Source: Neonectria sp. B-13 (taxonomy: Eukaryota > Ascomycota > Sordariomycetes > Hypocreales > Nectriaceae). From it: a DNA stretch of 64,000 bases. Made by a program: the position numbers and the translations under genes. Position 1 is the first letter of the stretch, and every line of letters starts with the position of its first letter. The notes under the pieces were generated by a model. That model did no database searches and was not told the DNA's origin. It saw only the letters and a program-made list of their open reading frames with translations. Shown here in pieces: positions 1 through 11,058 of the stretch. The stretch is taken from positions 248,001-312,000 of the forward strand of contig NOKP01000024.1 of assembly GCA_002682825.1 (NCBI GenBank), read 5' to 3'.

Positions 1-285
1 AACCACACAGTCATACCAAATCAGACATGTCACTCTACTTGCACGTGCAACTGCAGAATCTGGCACACAGCGTCACGAGTATGTCAGAGTGCTGCAAAGT
101 ACGTTGATGTGACGCTGCTTCATGCCTGGCCGTTGATTATCAGGGGTGGCTCTGCATCGTGAAAACTGTACACAACGTTGTGTCACTGAGTGATATTTCT
201 CTCTATCTTGGTCCTGTTGAAGAGCAGCGAGCCTTTAGTCCTATTGTCTCTGTATACTGCACCCTTGCGCAATGCATGTAACCTC
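1..285. other. Intergenic, left edge
   Basis: No coding signal, tRNA or repeat was recognised. The stretch lies downstream of the acetyltransferase-family gene that ends at 286 and probably contains its 3' untranslated region and terminator. Confidence 0.4.
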
Positions 286-1819
286 TTATTGATACTTTTC
301 GAAGTATTTCCTGACCCCTTGGCTGACGTTGTCTATGACACTATCCTCGAGAACACCCTCCTGCCAGCTGAAACCTACCGTCATTGATCCATTCCCACCA
401 GTGGCAACACTGACAGTGACTGCAGCCCCAGAGGCAACAGAGCTCCGACTGAGTAGCACCTTTCCTACCTGCCAGAGAGGAGCACCCTCGGTCTTGGGAG
501 TAGTTGAGGGCGAGAAGTGTCCAACATTCGTCACTTCGAAAGCTGCGTCGCGAGGCTTTCCGAGCATGGAAGTGAAGATGATGGAGACGTCTGGGATCGT
601 CTTGAAGATTGCAACGGCCGTGTAGGGCTCTCCGGATGGCGAGACGTTACCGAGGTAGTCGTTCATCATTTTTGAGACTTGCTGAGCTCCAGGCCATATA
701 TTTGCCGAACTGGGGTCCTGAGAGTTTCGATCGGGCCGCGTAAACTGTGCTTTAGTGGCATCGAAGTACGTTCCAATCGCCCCATTAGCGACTTCGCGAG
801 GTAGCTTTAGCCATGGCCGTAGGTTGATTGGGATAATGCAGGTGAGGGCCTCCACGGTTGGTGGAAGGATACTGAACAATGTCGTGGCGATGATGGATGA
901 TAGAGTGGACGTTACTGATAGGCTATTCTTTTTGCATTCTTGGAAGAAGGCCTCGGAGGCGCGCGGTGAGAAGCAAAGAGACGTCCAACGGGACTTGCAA
1001 GGGGTGTGAATGGGGTTGCCCGTCCACTCTCTGAGGCTTGTCGTGGGAGGGCTGGGAGGAGTTGGGTTGATTGGCAGTGGATGCAATTCTCCAAGAGGCG
1101 GGAGAACTGAGGTGTTCCCATCCGGCACAATGATGCCCTCAGACTTGTAGTCGGGTAAGGAAGAGGAAGAGGCAGCCTCCAGAGCATTACGGAACGCGTT
1201 GTGGAAAACTAGACCAGAGACTCCATCGCCAATAGCATGATGGTAGATGAAGGAGGCTGTGAACTCCTTCTCCACCCCGGGGTTTTGAAGGATAACCAGG
1301 CGCCAGAACGGCAAGGTGCCGTATTCGGACTTGAAGTTGGTGTTGTGCTGATTTTCGAGAATGGCATCGAGTTGTTTGTCTTCTCCTTCTCCAGCACCAG
1401 CTAAAGGCTGGGATCGTTTGAGGAAGGTAATACTTCGATTGAGATCGACAGAAGGAAGAGAAGCGAAGTAGGTGTCAGGGGTATCTTCATTGACGGGGAT
1501 GGCGAATAGTATGCGATGCTTCCGTAGCACATCTCCGGCCGCAGCGAAGATGAGTCGGCGCAGGTCGAATGCAGCGGGAGACGAGGACTCAGACAATTTG
1601 TAGTGGGCTGAGAGGCCGACATTGTTGAAGAACCCCAGGTGGTGGCAAGAAGCTGAGACTTGCTCAAGTTTGCCTGTGGTCACGCATTAGATGGAGGATG
1701 ATGTTATGTCGCGAGGGTATAGTACCTAATGGCCGCAACCTTTCGAGCTGTTGAATGTCTGCCATCCTTGCGAGGCGAGATTGCAGCTTTGTGAGCGAAT
1801 TCTGGGGGTTTGGGAACAT
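286..1819 (-). CDS. Alcohol acetyltransferase-family protein (AATase)
   Basis: Two exons (1819..1726 and 1673..286; 52-base intron with GTACTA donor and CACAG acceptor) give 493 residues. The spliced N-terminus reads LRPLGKLEQVSA followed by a CHHLGFFNNVG stretch, the usual opening of the fungal alcohol acetyltransferase family (PF07247, relatives of yeast ATF1/ATF2). The acyl-transfer motif HHAIGDG is present. Such enzymes move an acetyl or other acyl group from CoA to an alcohol. An internal ATG at 1765 is an alternative start. It is transcribed away from the isocyanide megasynthase across a 0.7-kb shared promoter, so an O-acylation step on the cluster product is a reasonable inference; fumicicolins and brassicicolin A, made by CrmA-type pathways, are acylated sugar alcohols. 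Family call is strong; substrate is inferred. Confidence 0.88.
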
Positions 1820-2526
1820 GGGTGATAGTTAAAGCTGCGCAATGCAACTGAGCTGGGCTCGGTATTTGCTGAAGTCGGGATAAGCAACCGAGTGGGGGTG
1901 CCGAGATATTGTCCTATCTGGCAACTGCAATCCCATTATTCCAGCTCGACCCTGGTCAGATTGGCCTGGCGACGGAAAGGCAACGATTACGAATACCCTG
2001 TAGAAGAAATCGGTAGCCTGGTTTTCCCATTCTCGAATGCTCGATGCATACAAACTCCATGCCCCCGTCTTCCAAGTCCAGTCATCTGACTCAAATGTGC
2101 TCTAATCCCAGACATGCATGCGCATGCTGGTTAGGACTTGGCGCCGCCACTACCTACTAGTCTCACCTCCCCTTCTTCGTGACTTACGATGTAGCACAAG
2201 AGGCGCATTGCAGGATCATTTCTCGCCTCACCTAAGCCGGTATGGCCGGCATGGACGGCTTACTCCGGTAAGGCTCTATTTTGCGTTAATGAGCTCATGT
2301 CACTCACTGGATGAGGTATTTGGTAAATTAAAAGGAACTTTTTCCTGCACCTTGCTTAGTCCGATCCAACATCATCTGTAGTACGAGTCGTCTCTGTCGT
2401 GACAGGAAGTGTCATTCCGTCTGTGTCACGTCGTTGGACTTTACTACCCACCCCTTTGCCAACAAGCTGCCTCGTTGCGGTGGATCACCACTTTAATCCC
2501 CCGATAGTACGTCTCACAAGGCCACC
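1820..2526. promoter_or_regulatory. Divergent promoter, AATase / isocyanide synthase
   Basis: A 707-base intergenic region separates two divergently transcribed cluster genes and so should carry both promoters. It contains TGTGCTCT at 2096..2103, one base from TGTGCTCA, which I recall as the A. fumigatus Mac1 copper-response element, and TTTGCTGA at 1865..1872, one base from the yeast Mac1 site. One-mismatch 8-mers are expected by chance about once per kilobase, so this is weak evidence for copper control. Confidence 0.4.
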
Positions 2527-5500
2527 ATGGAGGTGAAAGCTACAGATGGCGGCCCCGTTGGTGGGCTTGCCCCAAACGACGACAACTCCTCGATCAACAC
2601 TCTGCAGACCGACAAGGAAGTTAGGGAGACCTCTCGTCTCATCTTGGATATCATTATTGAGTATGCGCTTAACAAATTCGACCATTCAAAGGACCGATCC
2701 GAGAGAGGTGCGGATAACTTCCTGCCAGTCATCGGCCAATTCGTCGCTGCAGGGACGCGGGTAGAGGCATGTCTCCCCGCATTCCCGTTCAAGTCGGCGA
2801 ACAAGGTGTACAAGGTGCTCGGCAGTCTACCCGATAGGGCTGAAGAGCTGGCCCTTGACCGGTTGAATACCATGTGCACACGTATACAGACAGTATATCC
2901 GCCTGGCGCTCAAATCACCATCATCTCGGATGGCATCACATACAATGGTACGTTTGCAATGTCGGATTCGATCTAATTCGACTCGGTTCAATCAAGAGAA
3001 ATATAGCTAATGCAGTCATGCGATCCCGTATTATTAGACTTGTTATGCATATCTGATCAAGACACCTGGGCTTACGGTGAGGCTCTACGTAAGATGGCCG
3101 TGCAGAAGAAGTTCAACCACATCAGCTTTTCCAGGATGAGAGACCTGCTCCAGTTTCCTCTGCTAGAAGAGATGAGAGAAATCACCTACGTCGCCAACTG
3201 TACCAATTTCCGCCGATTGCTTCTCCACGAGCACGGCAGAGCCGACCTCGACATCGACCACGAGATTGCCACTAATCCCGACACGAAGCTGACCTACCTC
3301 GGATACAAGAGATTCTTGGAGTCAGATTTGAAGTACATCTTCCCCCGAGGGGCGGATCGAACTGCCAACGAGTATAAAAGGGACTGCAAGTATCTTGCTA
3401 AGCAGATGCTCATAAGAGGAGATGTGGGTAAAACGATAATCGAGTGTATATGGGTCTGGTCTCTAATCATTTCATTCTCAACAGGCTTTTGCGCGGGCGA
3501 CCAAGAACGCTTTCCCCAACCATTTGCGGCTTTCCATCCATGAATCGATATCCAGCACCAAGGTCTCGATATCTCTGCTCAACACAAAGACCGGATTCAC
3601 GACTCCATGGCACTGCAGCGTCGCTCAGCTGGCGGGTGGAGAATGGGTCAGCGCTCCTATGGGTGAGTTCAGCAAGGACGACAGGCTAGAGCTCGTGTAC
3701 GCGGACGACCGGCCCAGCCACTTCAGGGAGAAACCGCGAGAGATCGGTGGTCTCGGCATCGAGACAACCAGCTACCTCCAACAAGCCAGACCACTCAGTG
3801 CCAGTGAATATCTCAGTAGAGCATCTACACCCGCCATGGTCTCACCCGCAATGCCTTCACCAAGTAATGTCTCCGTCTTCTCAGCCCGTGTGAATGGGGA
3901 GGTCAGCGCAGCCTCTACACCAGAGACGCAGTCTCCTCCTACCTTCGCGTTGAGCGGTCCGGAGGTCGTCGTGAAGGACATGTCAAGCAGTCTCCCATTG
4001 TCGGAAGAGACCCATGGGACTACTTCGATACCGTACGGCAAAAGGCTCATCCCTCAGATCATGGACAGCCTGGCTGCTACCGAGCCAGAGCGCACCGTTT
4101 TCTCACTGACGGCACTCTCCGGCGATTCACTTGAGTTTAGACACATTTCCGCTCGCGCTTTCGCCAAGGCTGTTGACAAGACCGCTTGGTGGCTTCATAA
4201 CCAGGTTGGCAGACCTGACTCGATCCAGCCTCTGGGCTACATCGGACCGCGTAAGTTGAGAATGAGAGCCTCCATGTTGAGTCTTATTGAGACAAAGGTG
4301 CTGACTTTATGATTCATAAAGATGATCTGCGACATGTTCTGCTGACCTATGCGTGCGTCAAGGCTGGTTACGCGGTAAGTTCCTAGCACATCGCTGGGAC
4401 TCCCCATGTATACCTTCAACTGGCTAACGCAGCTTCCCTCGCAGGCCCTGTTCCTCTCGCCCAAGAACAACACAGAAGGAGCACTAGCAGTTCTTGAGGC
4501 AACAGGGTGCAATATTTGGGTCAACCCTGGCGAAGTGCCCCCAGTCCCTCTGGTCAAGGACATCCTGCAGAAACGCCGCATGACTGTTCTGCAGATTCCT
4601 CTACTCGATGAGCTTCTCGATGCCATGTCTACCAAGACTTTCCCGTACACCAAGACGTTTGACGAAGCCATCAATGACCCGTTCTGCTTCCTGCATACCT
4701 CTGGGACTACGGGAGTGCCTAAGCCTATTCCCTGGTCCCACGGACTGATTGGCACCATGGATGCGGTGCGACTGCTGCCACCTGTTGAGGGCTATGCCGA
4801 TTTGCTCCCATGGACGTCTGACTGGAAGGCGGGCGACAGGATCTATTCATCATTCCCCATGAGTCATGTAGGTACCATTTCAGTTTTCCCTGGTGCCATG
4901 AAAGCGAGAAAGACGTGTTGGCTGATCGTAGTGACAATAGGGTGCCGGTATTATCATGGATATTCTGATGCCCGCTCTCTTTGACTTGCACTGCGTCCTG
5001 GGGCCCGCAGGTATCCTGCCTAATATCAATCTTGTAGAAACTCTTGCAGAGAATGCCAAGATTGATATCTGGAGCATGGTACCGTCCCTTGTCGACGAGG
5101 TGGGCGAAACGCCTGAAGTATTGGCAAAGCTTAAGCCATCCAAATTCATCTGTGCGTCTGGCGGTCCCGTCAGTCCAGCCAGCGTTGGCAAGGTCAACGA
5201 GGTAATAAGAGTGCTCAACTTGACTGGTACAACAGAGGGTCTGTTTATCGGTAACCTCGTGACATCGAGGGAGGATTGGTTCTGGTTCTGCTTCCACCCC
5301 TACTCCGGCTTCGAGTTCAAAGAGGTCGAAGCAGACACCTACGAGCACTGGGTACATCGCAACAAGCACTGGCCCGAGTTCCAGGGCATCTTCCACACTT
5401 TCCCAGACAAGGAGTCAATTAACTTCAAGGACTTGTATACGAGGCATCCTACCAAGGCGAATCTGTGGGCCTTTAAGGGAAGAAGCGACGACCTCATTGT

Positions 5501-7781
5501 GCTGTCCAACGGCTACAAGATATCGCCCCTAGAGACGGAAGCTTACATCACAACCCACCCTGCCATCAAAGGGTGCCTTGTTTTCGGAACTGGGAGACCC
5601 CAGGCGGGTCTGCTTATCGAGTTAAAAGACCCCTCGCATAAGACCGATGAGCTTCTCGACAGCATTTGGGAAACGGTCAAGAAGGCCAACTCCATGTCTC
5701 GACTCAAAAACCAGCTGCTGAGGGACTTTGTCACTTTCGCAGAGCCCGACAAGCCCTTTTTCCGCACAGACAAGAACACTGTGAAACGAGCCGCCACGCT
5801 GCAGCTCTACGCCGACTACATTGAGCGTTTCTACGGCTCACGTAGTGACGATATCGTGGGCGATTATAGCGTCGACATGAGCTCGACTGAGTCAATCCAG
5901 GGCTTTATCCGTGAGATCCTTGCCTCCTCGCTCCCCGAGCCCCGGGAAGTCAGTCTAGACATGAACTTGTTTGATCTCGGGCTGGACTCCCTCGGCGTCT
6001 TTGCGATGGTGAAGACGATTCGGACAGCGACGGGGCTGGGTGCCCAGATTTCTCCTCGCCATGTCTACGCCAACCCCACTATTGCCGATCTCTCTGCCAC
6101 TATCACACGTCTGGCGGCCGTGGCGAAGAGTGCAAGAGAAGCTGTCTCGTCCGACAAGCCTGTCGACGATGACGTCGCCAAGATGGAGAGCATGATTGCC
6201 CAACACAAGGCGCGGCAATCATTCAGCTTGAACGCTTTCGACTATGTCAACCCGAACCACGGGATGGGCTTGGTCTTCTACTTCCCACTGCGCGAAGGAG
6301 TTAGTTACGAGCAAGCATTTGCCAACTTGCAGGAGGGTCTCAACCGCACATTTGATTTGATTCCGGCTCTTGGCGGCAAGATGATGAACCGCTCGGAGCA
6401 AGAGGTGGGTTATACAAAGGGAGACCTCTGCGTCACAATTCCTCCTCTTTCCATGGCAGCTTCTGTGCACAATCGTCTGGTCTACAAGGATCTCTCGGGC
6501 GTTCTCCCGTCATTCGAAAAGTTGCGCGACGCAGGCTTCGCGCCGTCTGCCTTCAAGGACAGTCTTGTCCTCCGAGACGATCCGTTCCCCAAGATGCCCG
6601 CCGATATCTTTTCCGGACAAGCAAACTTTGTCCCAGGTGGCTGTATTCTCGCTGTCGACCTGAACCATTGCTGTCTCGACGGCCTCGGCGTCATGGTCGC
6701 TCTCAAGGCCTGGGCTGAGAACTGCAGATATGTGCAAGGCGACGAGTCGGCGACATGCGACTGGTATGACCCCGAGAGCTTCAACCACAGCTTGCCGGAG
6801 ATTATTCACGAGCAATCAGGCTGGGCCCGACCGCTTCACGAGGTTGATCCTGGTACATGGGGCTTTCTGCCATTCTTTCCCCCCGAAGATGAAAACCATA
6901 CCAACGCTGTTCCCGTCGAGAAGACGGTGATGAAGACGACTGATGACACGTCTGTCGTTTCCGAGAAGGCTTCAAAAGAAGGGACTCTCCCCCCTCGACC
7001 TACTTTCCCCCTACACTCTGTCTGGCCACTGCCTCGCGCCGAGAGATGCCTAAAGACAACCTTGTTTCTGATCAAGCCCGACAAATTACAGAAGATGAAG
7101 CAGGATGTCCTAGCCGACCCCGAGGCCAAGGGCGTCATCACATCGATCAGCGATATCGTGCAAGCCTTCTTCTGGCGCGCCGCTATCAGGGCACGATATC
7201 GCGTGGCCAAGGAGATCCGCAAGCAGACTTTCAGTCCTAGCGATATGTCCATTCTCGAACTGCCCACCGATGGCCGCCCATACTTTTCCTCCCTGCTTCC
7301 ATCGACGTATATGGGCAGCCTGCTCATTCTAAATCGATCCAGCATGCCCATCGAGGCACTCTGCTCCCCTGAGACAAGCATTGGACACATCGCGTACCTG
7401 CTCCGCCAGTCCGCTGCGCGCATCACCCCTTCACTCGTACACGACGCGTTTACGATACTGCAATCCCTCCCGGACCACAGCAGGTTCTCGACGGCCAACA
7501 TGGGCCTCGAGCATATGCACGCCATGATTTCCAACATGATGCTATTCCCCACCAGCGAGGTCTGCTTTGGAGATAAACTCTTTTCCAATGGAGGCGAGCC
7601 CGAGTCAATGCGGCCGCAGCTCGACCGTGGCAATGGCCGTTTCCGGTTCCTGGTCATCTTCCCAATGAAGAAGGATGGAGGCGTGGAGCTCGTTTTGGGC
7701 ACGCACCCCGAGGAGCTGGAGATGTTTAAGACGGACAAGGAGTTTACAAGGTATGCAGATCTTGTAGACACGGGTTGCTAA
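2527..7781 (+). CDS. CrmA-like isocyanide synthase-NRPS-like megasynthase (ICS-A-T-transferase)
   Basis: Six exons (2527..2947, 3038..3423, 3485..4250, 4322..4374, 4445..4867, 4941..7781) join in frame to 1,629 residues. Residues about 40-370 form a DIT1/PvcA isocyanide synthase domain (PF05141): YPPGAQITIISDGITYN, then DLLCISDQD, and NHLRLSIHES near its end. Residues about 395-900 are an adenylation domain: LHTSGTTGVPKP (A3) near 628, GRSDDLIVLSNGYK (A8) and the A10 lysine in RTDKNTVKR. A thiolation domain carries the phosphopantetheine serine in LGLDSLG near 1030. The C-terminal part is an HxxxD acyltransferase-type domain (HCCLDG near 1258; the second DFGWG-type motif is altered). There is no condensation or reductase domain. 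This order is that of A. fumigatus CrmA, whose ICS converts valine to an isocyanide. By analogy this enzyme makes an amino-acid-derived isocyanide, activates it, and passes it to an acceptor. The substrate here is unknown. Confidence 0.93.
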
Positions 7782-8505
7782 GTATTCATGGGGCTAGCTT
7801 TTGTTGCACGCAAGTCTAGGAGGTGTCATCACTTCTGGCTTCGGAACTAGACTGCTGGACACATTTCATAGTTGCTGCAAATGTTAAGGGAGCATGTTTT
7901 AATCTCTGTCTTGATTCCAGTAGAATAGTACCGATATTGCATCGACATCTTTCACAGATGTGCTAAGCTCTAAAGATCCCGTCAATCTTTATTATCATGT
8001 TGACTTGCCTACTACGCAAGAGCTTTCGTACATCTCCATGTGCCTCTTATCCGTGCAGAAATATTGGCTCGCATCTCTCATACTAACGACAGTAGGTACA
8101 GACGGCATCGGCCTTCTGTGATGCTTGAGGTTCCAGGAAAACTAGACAGCGCGAGTGTGGCTTGTCGGGCTTGGCAAGCCTCATCGAACCCCTGCAGAAT
8201 GAGCAAGTTAATACTACTAAGCTGACATGGAGGAGTGAGCAAGTAAAGTCGCCATTTTGATTCTCCACTCGATGACTTGAGCTGATTTTCTTATGTGCGC
8301 ACTCCGTACTAGCCGAGAAGAAACGAGAGAACCTGCAAGTGGCAATGGGTTCACCCGCTCTCCCACGTACTGATTTATTCACACATACTCTCACATGATA
8401 TCATCCTGACGATTCACCTCGACTTCTTTGCCAACTTTTCTCCTCCGCCCCCCTATCCAACAAGTAGCCCTCTATCTCTGTCTTGGCGCGCAGACTGAGT
8501 AGAAC
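7782..8505. promoter_or_regulatory. Intergenic region with paired Mac1-like sites upstream of the transporter
   Basis: No gene was recognised. Two identical 9-mers TGAGCAAGT lie at 8200..8208 and 8236..8244, about 270-305 bases before the transporter start. Their complement CTTGCTCA differs by one base from the yeast copper-response element TTTGC(T/G)CA, which Mac1 needs in two copies. The pairing is suggestive only. Confidence 0.35.
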
Positions 8506-10269
8506 ATGAGGTCGGAATCTGACGATGATGTCGGCATCCATCCCTCCTCCTACACTGCCCTTCTCAGCGACGAAACCCTGGAGCCCCTCAACGATGGCAA
8601 CGATGGGAATTCCAGCTCTCACCCGGCTTCCGAAACCCAACCCGGCGTCCAGAATATCGAGGCCGTGACTGTAGCATGGAGCACTCGTGCCTTGGTCTTC
8701 GCCTACATCCTCATCTGGCTCACCTACTTCGTTGAGGGCATCCTGTCAGGCACCACGGGTATACTGACTCCCTACGTCACGTCTGCCTTTGCCCTGCACT
8801 CGCTGACGCCCACCGTCGGCATCCTGGGAAGCGTCATCGGTGGCGTCACCAACCTCACTCTCGCCAAGGTCCTTGATGTGTTTGGTCGCCCACAGGGATA
8901 CTTGTTCTGCATCCTGCTCGCTACGGCCGGGCTCACCATGATGGCTGCGTGCAACAGCGTCCAGGCCTTCGCCGCAGCCCAGGTCTTCCAGACGGTAGGA
9001 AACAATGGCATTCTTTATAGTCTGACCGTCTTCGTCGCCGACACTTCTTCCTTGCGCAATCGAGGTCTGATGCAGGCCATTGTCAGTTCGCCGAATCTGG
9101 TTACGTGCTGGTTGGCTGGCCCGATATCCTCGGCCTTCCTAAACGGACCGGGTTGGCGTTGGGCGTTTGGCATGTTTACAATTCTCGTGCCGTCCATTAC
9201 CCTCCCACTCTTCTACATCCTGTTGAATAATTACCTCAAGGCCAAGAAGCTGGGTCTTGTTCCGAAGAGTGACGGCGACAGCGACGGCGACAGCACTGCC
9301 TTGCAGTCCTTTCTATACTACTGCCGACAGTTCGACGCCGTGGGCCTCTCTCTGTTGTCCGCCGGCGTTACCCTCTTTCTCCTGCCGTTCAATCTATATG
9401 CACTACAGGGCTGGAACTCGCCGCTTGTCGTTGGAATGCTGATTGTTGGCATCATCCTCATCATCATCTTTGTTGTTTGGGAGAGGTCCTATGCGCCCAT
9501 CACCTTCATACCCTATTCCCTCCTTCTTGACCGCACCGTCTCGGGCGCTTGCATTCTATCTGCTTCGCTTTTTATCAGTTTCTGGTGCTGGAATAGCTTC
9601 TTCAGCTCGTATCTGCAGGTTGTGAATGGCCTCAGCGTCGAGAGCGCCAGCTACGTCGTGCAGTCGTATACCGTCTGCTCAGTCTTGTGCTCCATTGCTG
9701 TTGGCGCACTTATCCACTATACTGGACGCTTCAAGCCCGTCTGCCTCTATGTTGGAATCCCTCTGAGCATCCTTGGCTCGGGCCTTATGATGTACTTCTG
9801 CAGGATTGAAAGCAGTGTTGGCTACATCGTCATGTGTCAGATTCTCATTTCCATCGCTGCCGGTACCATCATGGTTTGCGATGAGGTTGCGATCCTGGCC
9901 GCTGCTTCTTCGCACCAACATGTCGCTGTCTGTCTAGCTGTGTTGGGAATGTTTGGCAATATTGGCGGTGCCATCGGCCTGACCGTTGCCTCTGCTATCT
10001 GGCAAGACGTCTTTCCCAAAAGCCTCACGAGTTACCTTCCTGCTGAAGAGCTCCCAAATCTGCCCAAAATCTATGCGAACTTATCGACTCAACTGTCGTA
10101 CCCTATCGGGTCCAACACTCGTCTCGCGATTCAGCATGCCTACGTAGACGCTCAGATGAGCATGTTGGCTGCGGGCACCGCTGTCTGGGTCGCTGGCTTC
10201 ATTGGGGTCATTATCTGGCGAGACATTAATGTCATTGGCATTAAACAGAGCAAGGGGCATGTTTGGTAG
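8506..10269 (+). CDS. MFS transporter, siderophore-iron transporter (SIT/MirB) type
   Basis: A single exon encodes 587 residues with a soluble acidic N-terminus of about 60 residues followed by many hydrophobic segments consistent with 12-14 membrane spans. The first span, around ALVFAYILIWLTYFVEGI, and the following ILTPYVTSAF are typical of the fungal siderophore:proton symporter family; KVLDVFGRP fits the usual cytoplasmic loop after the second or third span, and GPGWRWAFGMF is also family-like. The gene starts 724 bases after the megasynthase stop, on the same strand. I infer export of the isocyanide product or uptake of its metal complex; isocyanides bind copper and the SIT family moves metal chelates. 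It could equally be an unrelated siderophore importer. Family confidence is high, role inferred. Confidence 0.9.
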   Translation: MRSESDDDVGIHPSSYTALLSDETLEPLNDGNDGNSSSHPASETQPGVQNIEAVTVAWSTRALVFAYILIWLTYFVEGILSGTTGILTPYVTSAFALHSLTPTVGILGSVIGGVTNLTLAKVLDVFGRPQGYLFCILLATAGLTMMAACNSVQAFAAAQVFQTVGNNGILYSLTVFVADTSSLRNRGLMQAIVSSPNLVTCWLAGPISSAFLNGPGWRWAFGMFTILVPSITLPLFYILLNNYLKAKKLGLVPKSDGDSDGDSTALQSFLYYCRQFDAVGLSLLSAGVTLFLLPFNLYALQGWNSPLVVGMLIVGIILIIIFVVWERSYAPITFIPYSLLLDRTVSGACILSASLFISFWCWNSFFSSYLQVVNGLSVESASYVVQSYTVCSVLCSIAVGALIHYTGRFKPVCLYVGIPLSILGSGLMMYFCRIESSVGYIVMCQILISIAAGTIMVCDEVAILAAASSHQHVAVCLAVLGMFGNIGGAIGLTVASAIWQDVFPKSLTSYLPAEELPNLPKIYANLSTQLSYPIGSNTRLAIQHAYVDAQMSMLAAGTAVWVAGFIGVIIWRDINVIGIKQSKGHVW

Positions 10270-10680
10270 ACTGAATGCAGATGTATCTGAATGAAGGCCG
10301 AAAGGGGTCGAGTGCGGTGCGTGCATTTAGCACGGCTCTCGCTCTACATCCTAATAGGCATTTGGAAATTGCAATACGGCTAACGCTAACTTATAATATG
10401 AACTTGTGTAAGGATGAGTGTTTGGGTGTTTGAGAGGCCTATTGACTGCTGTGATACCAGCAAAAGCGGAGGTACCTCCTCGCCGGCTAGCAATTTAGTC
10501 CACAATATATGTCAACCAGGCCGAGAATGTACCCTGTACCGCGAATCAGAATGCCACCGAGAACAAATTACTCCAACAGTATCTCATAGAGAGACGATAT
10601 GCTCCTAGCCCTATGAATTCACTGGTTTGGTTCTGTTTAGGTCTTGTTAAGACAGTCAAAATGACCACTATTGGTGTGGT
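10270..10680. other. Intergenic, convergent 3' regions
   Basis: This 411-base stretch lies between the transporter and the oppositely oriented aegerolysin-like gene. Nothing coding was recognised; it should hold both 3' ends. Confidence 0.4.
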
Positions 10681-11058
10681 CTACTTACTGAAGATGTAAA
10701 CCACCACAGGCTGCCTACCACCTCCGCTAATGACTTCGACTTCGAACCCCTCTGCTGCACAAGACGGTTTGAATTCGTTTGGCCTAACAGAGTATATTTT
10801 CCATGCGAATGTCACCCTGACATTGGAGTCAAACCACCCTTCAATGGAGTAGCTGACGGATCCCTCAATTTGCACCCCTACGTGCTCTGCTTGACAACGC
10901 CACATTCCACTCTCTCCCGCCCGAATCTCTTTGGGAGGTCGAGTCTGCGGATCATCCATCCATTTACCATGGGAGAGATTCGGGGATTCGGGCGATAGGC
11001 TGAGTTCCTCATTGGTCAGGTTCAAGACCACCACCACGAGTTGTCGGGAAGACGCCAT
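10681..11058 (-). CDS. Small aegerolysin / crystal-protein-ET79-like protein
   Basis: An intronless 125-residue protein without signal peptide. The run SPNLSHGKW, followed by PP.EIRAGESG and IEGSVSYSIEG, matches the pattern of the aegerolysin-related ET79 family (PF06355): a small beta-sandwich protein in which NLSHG.W and an EGSV.Y strand recur. Aegerolysins bind membrane lipids and sometimes form pores with a partner protein; ET79-like fungal members have no settled role. No MACPF-type partner gene is seen nearby. The gene sits next to the isocyanide cluster on the opposite strand, which may be coincidence. Confidence 0.72.
   Translation of the reverse strand: MASSRQLVVVVLNLTNEELSLSPESPNLSHGKWMDDPQTRPPKEIRAGESGMWRCQAEHVGVQIEGSVSYSIEGWFDSNVRVTFAWKIYSVRPNEFKPSCAAEGFEVEVISGGGRQPVVVYIFSK

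Noticed and set aside
6836..7771. 311-codon open frame on the minus strand inside the megasynthase
   Set aside because: It lies wholly opposite a well-supported conserved coding region, has no family resemblance and reflects third-position GC bias.
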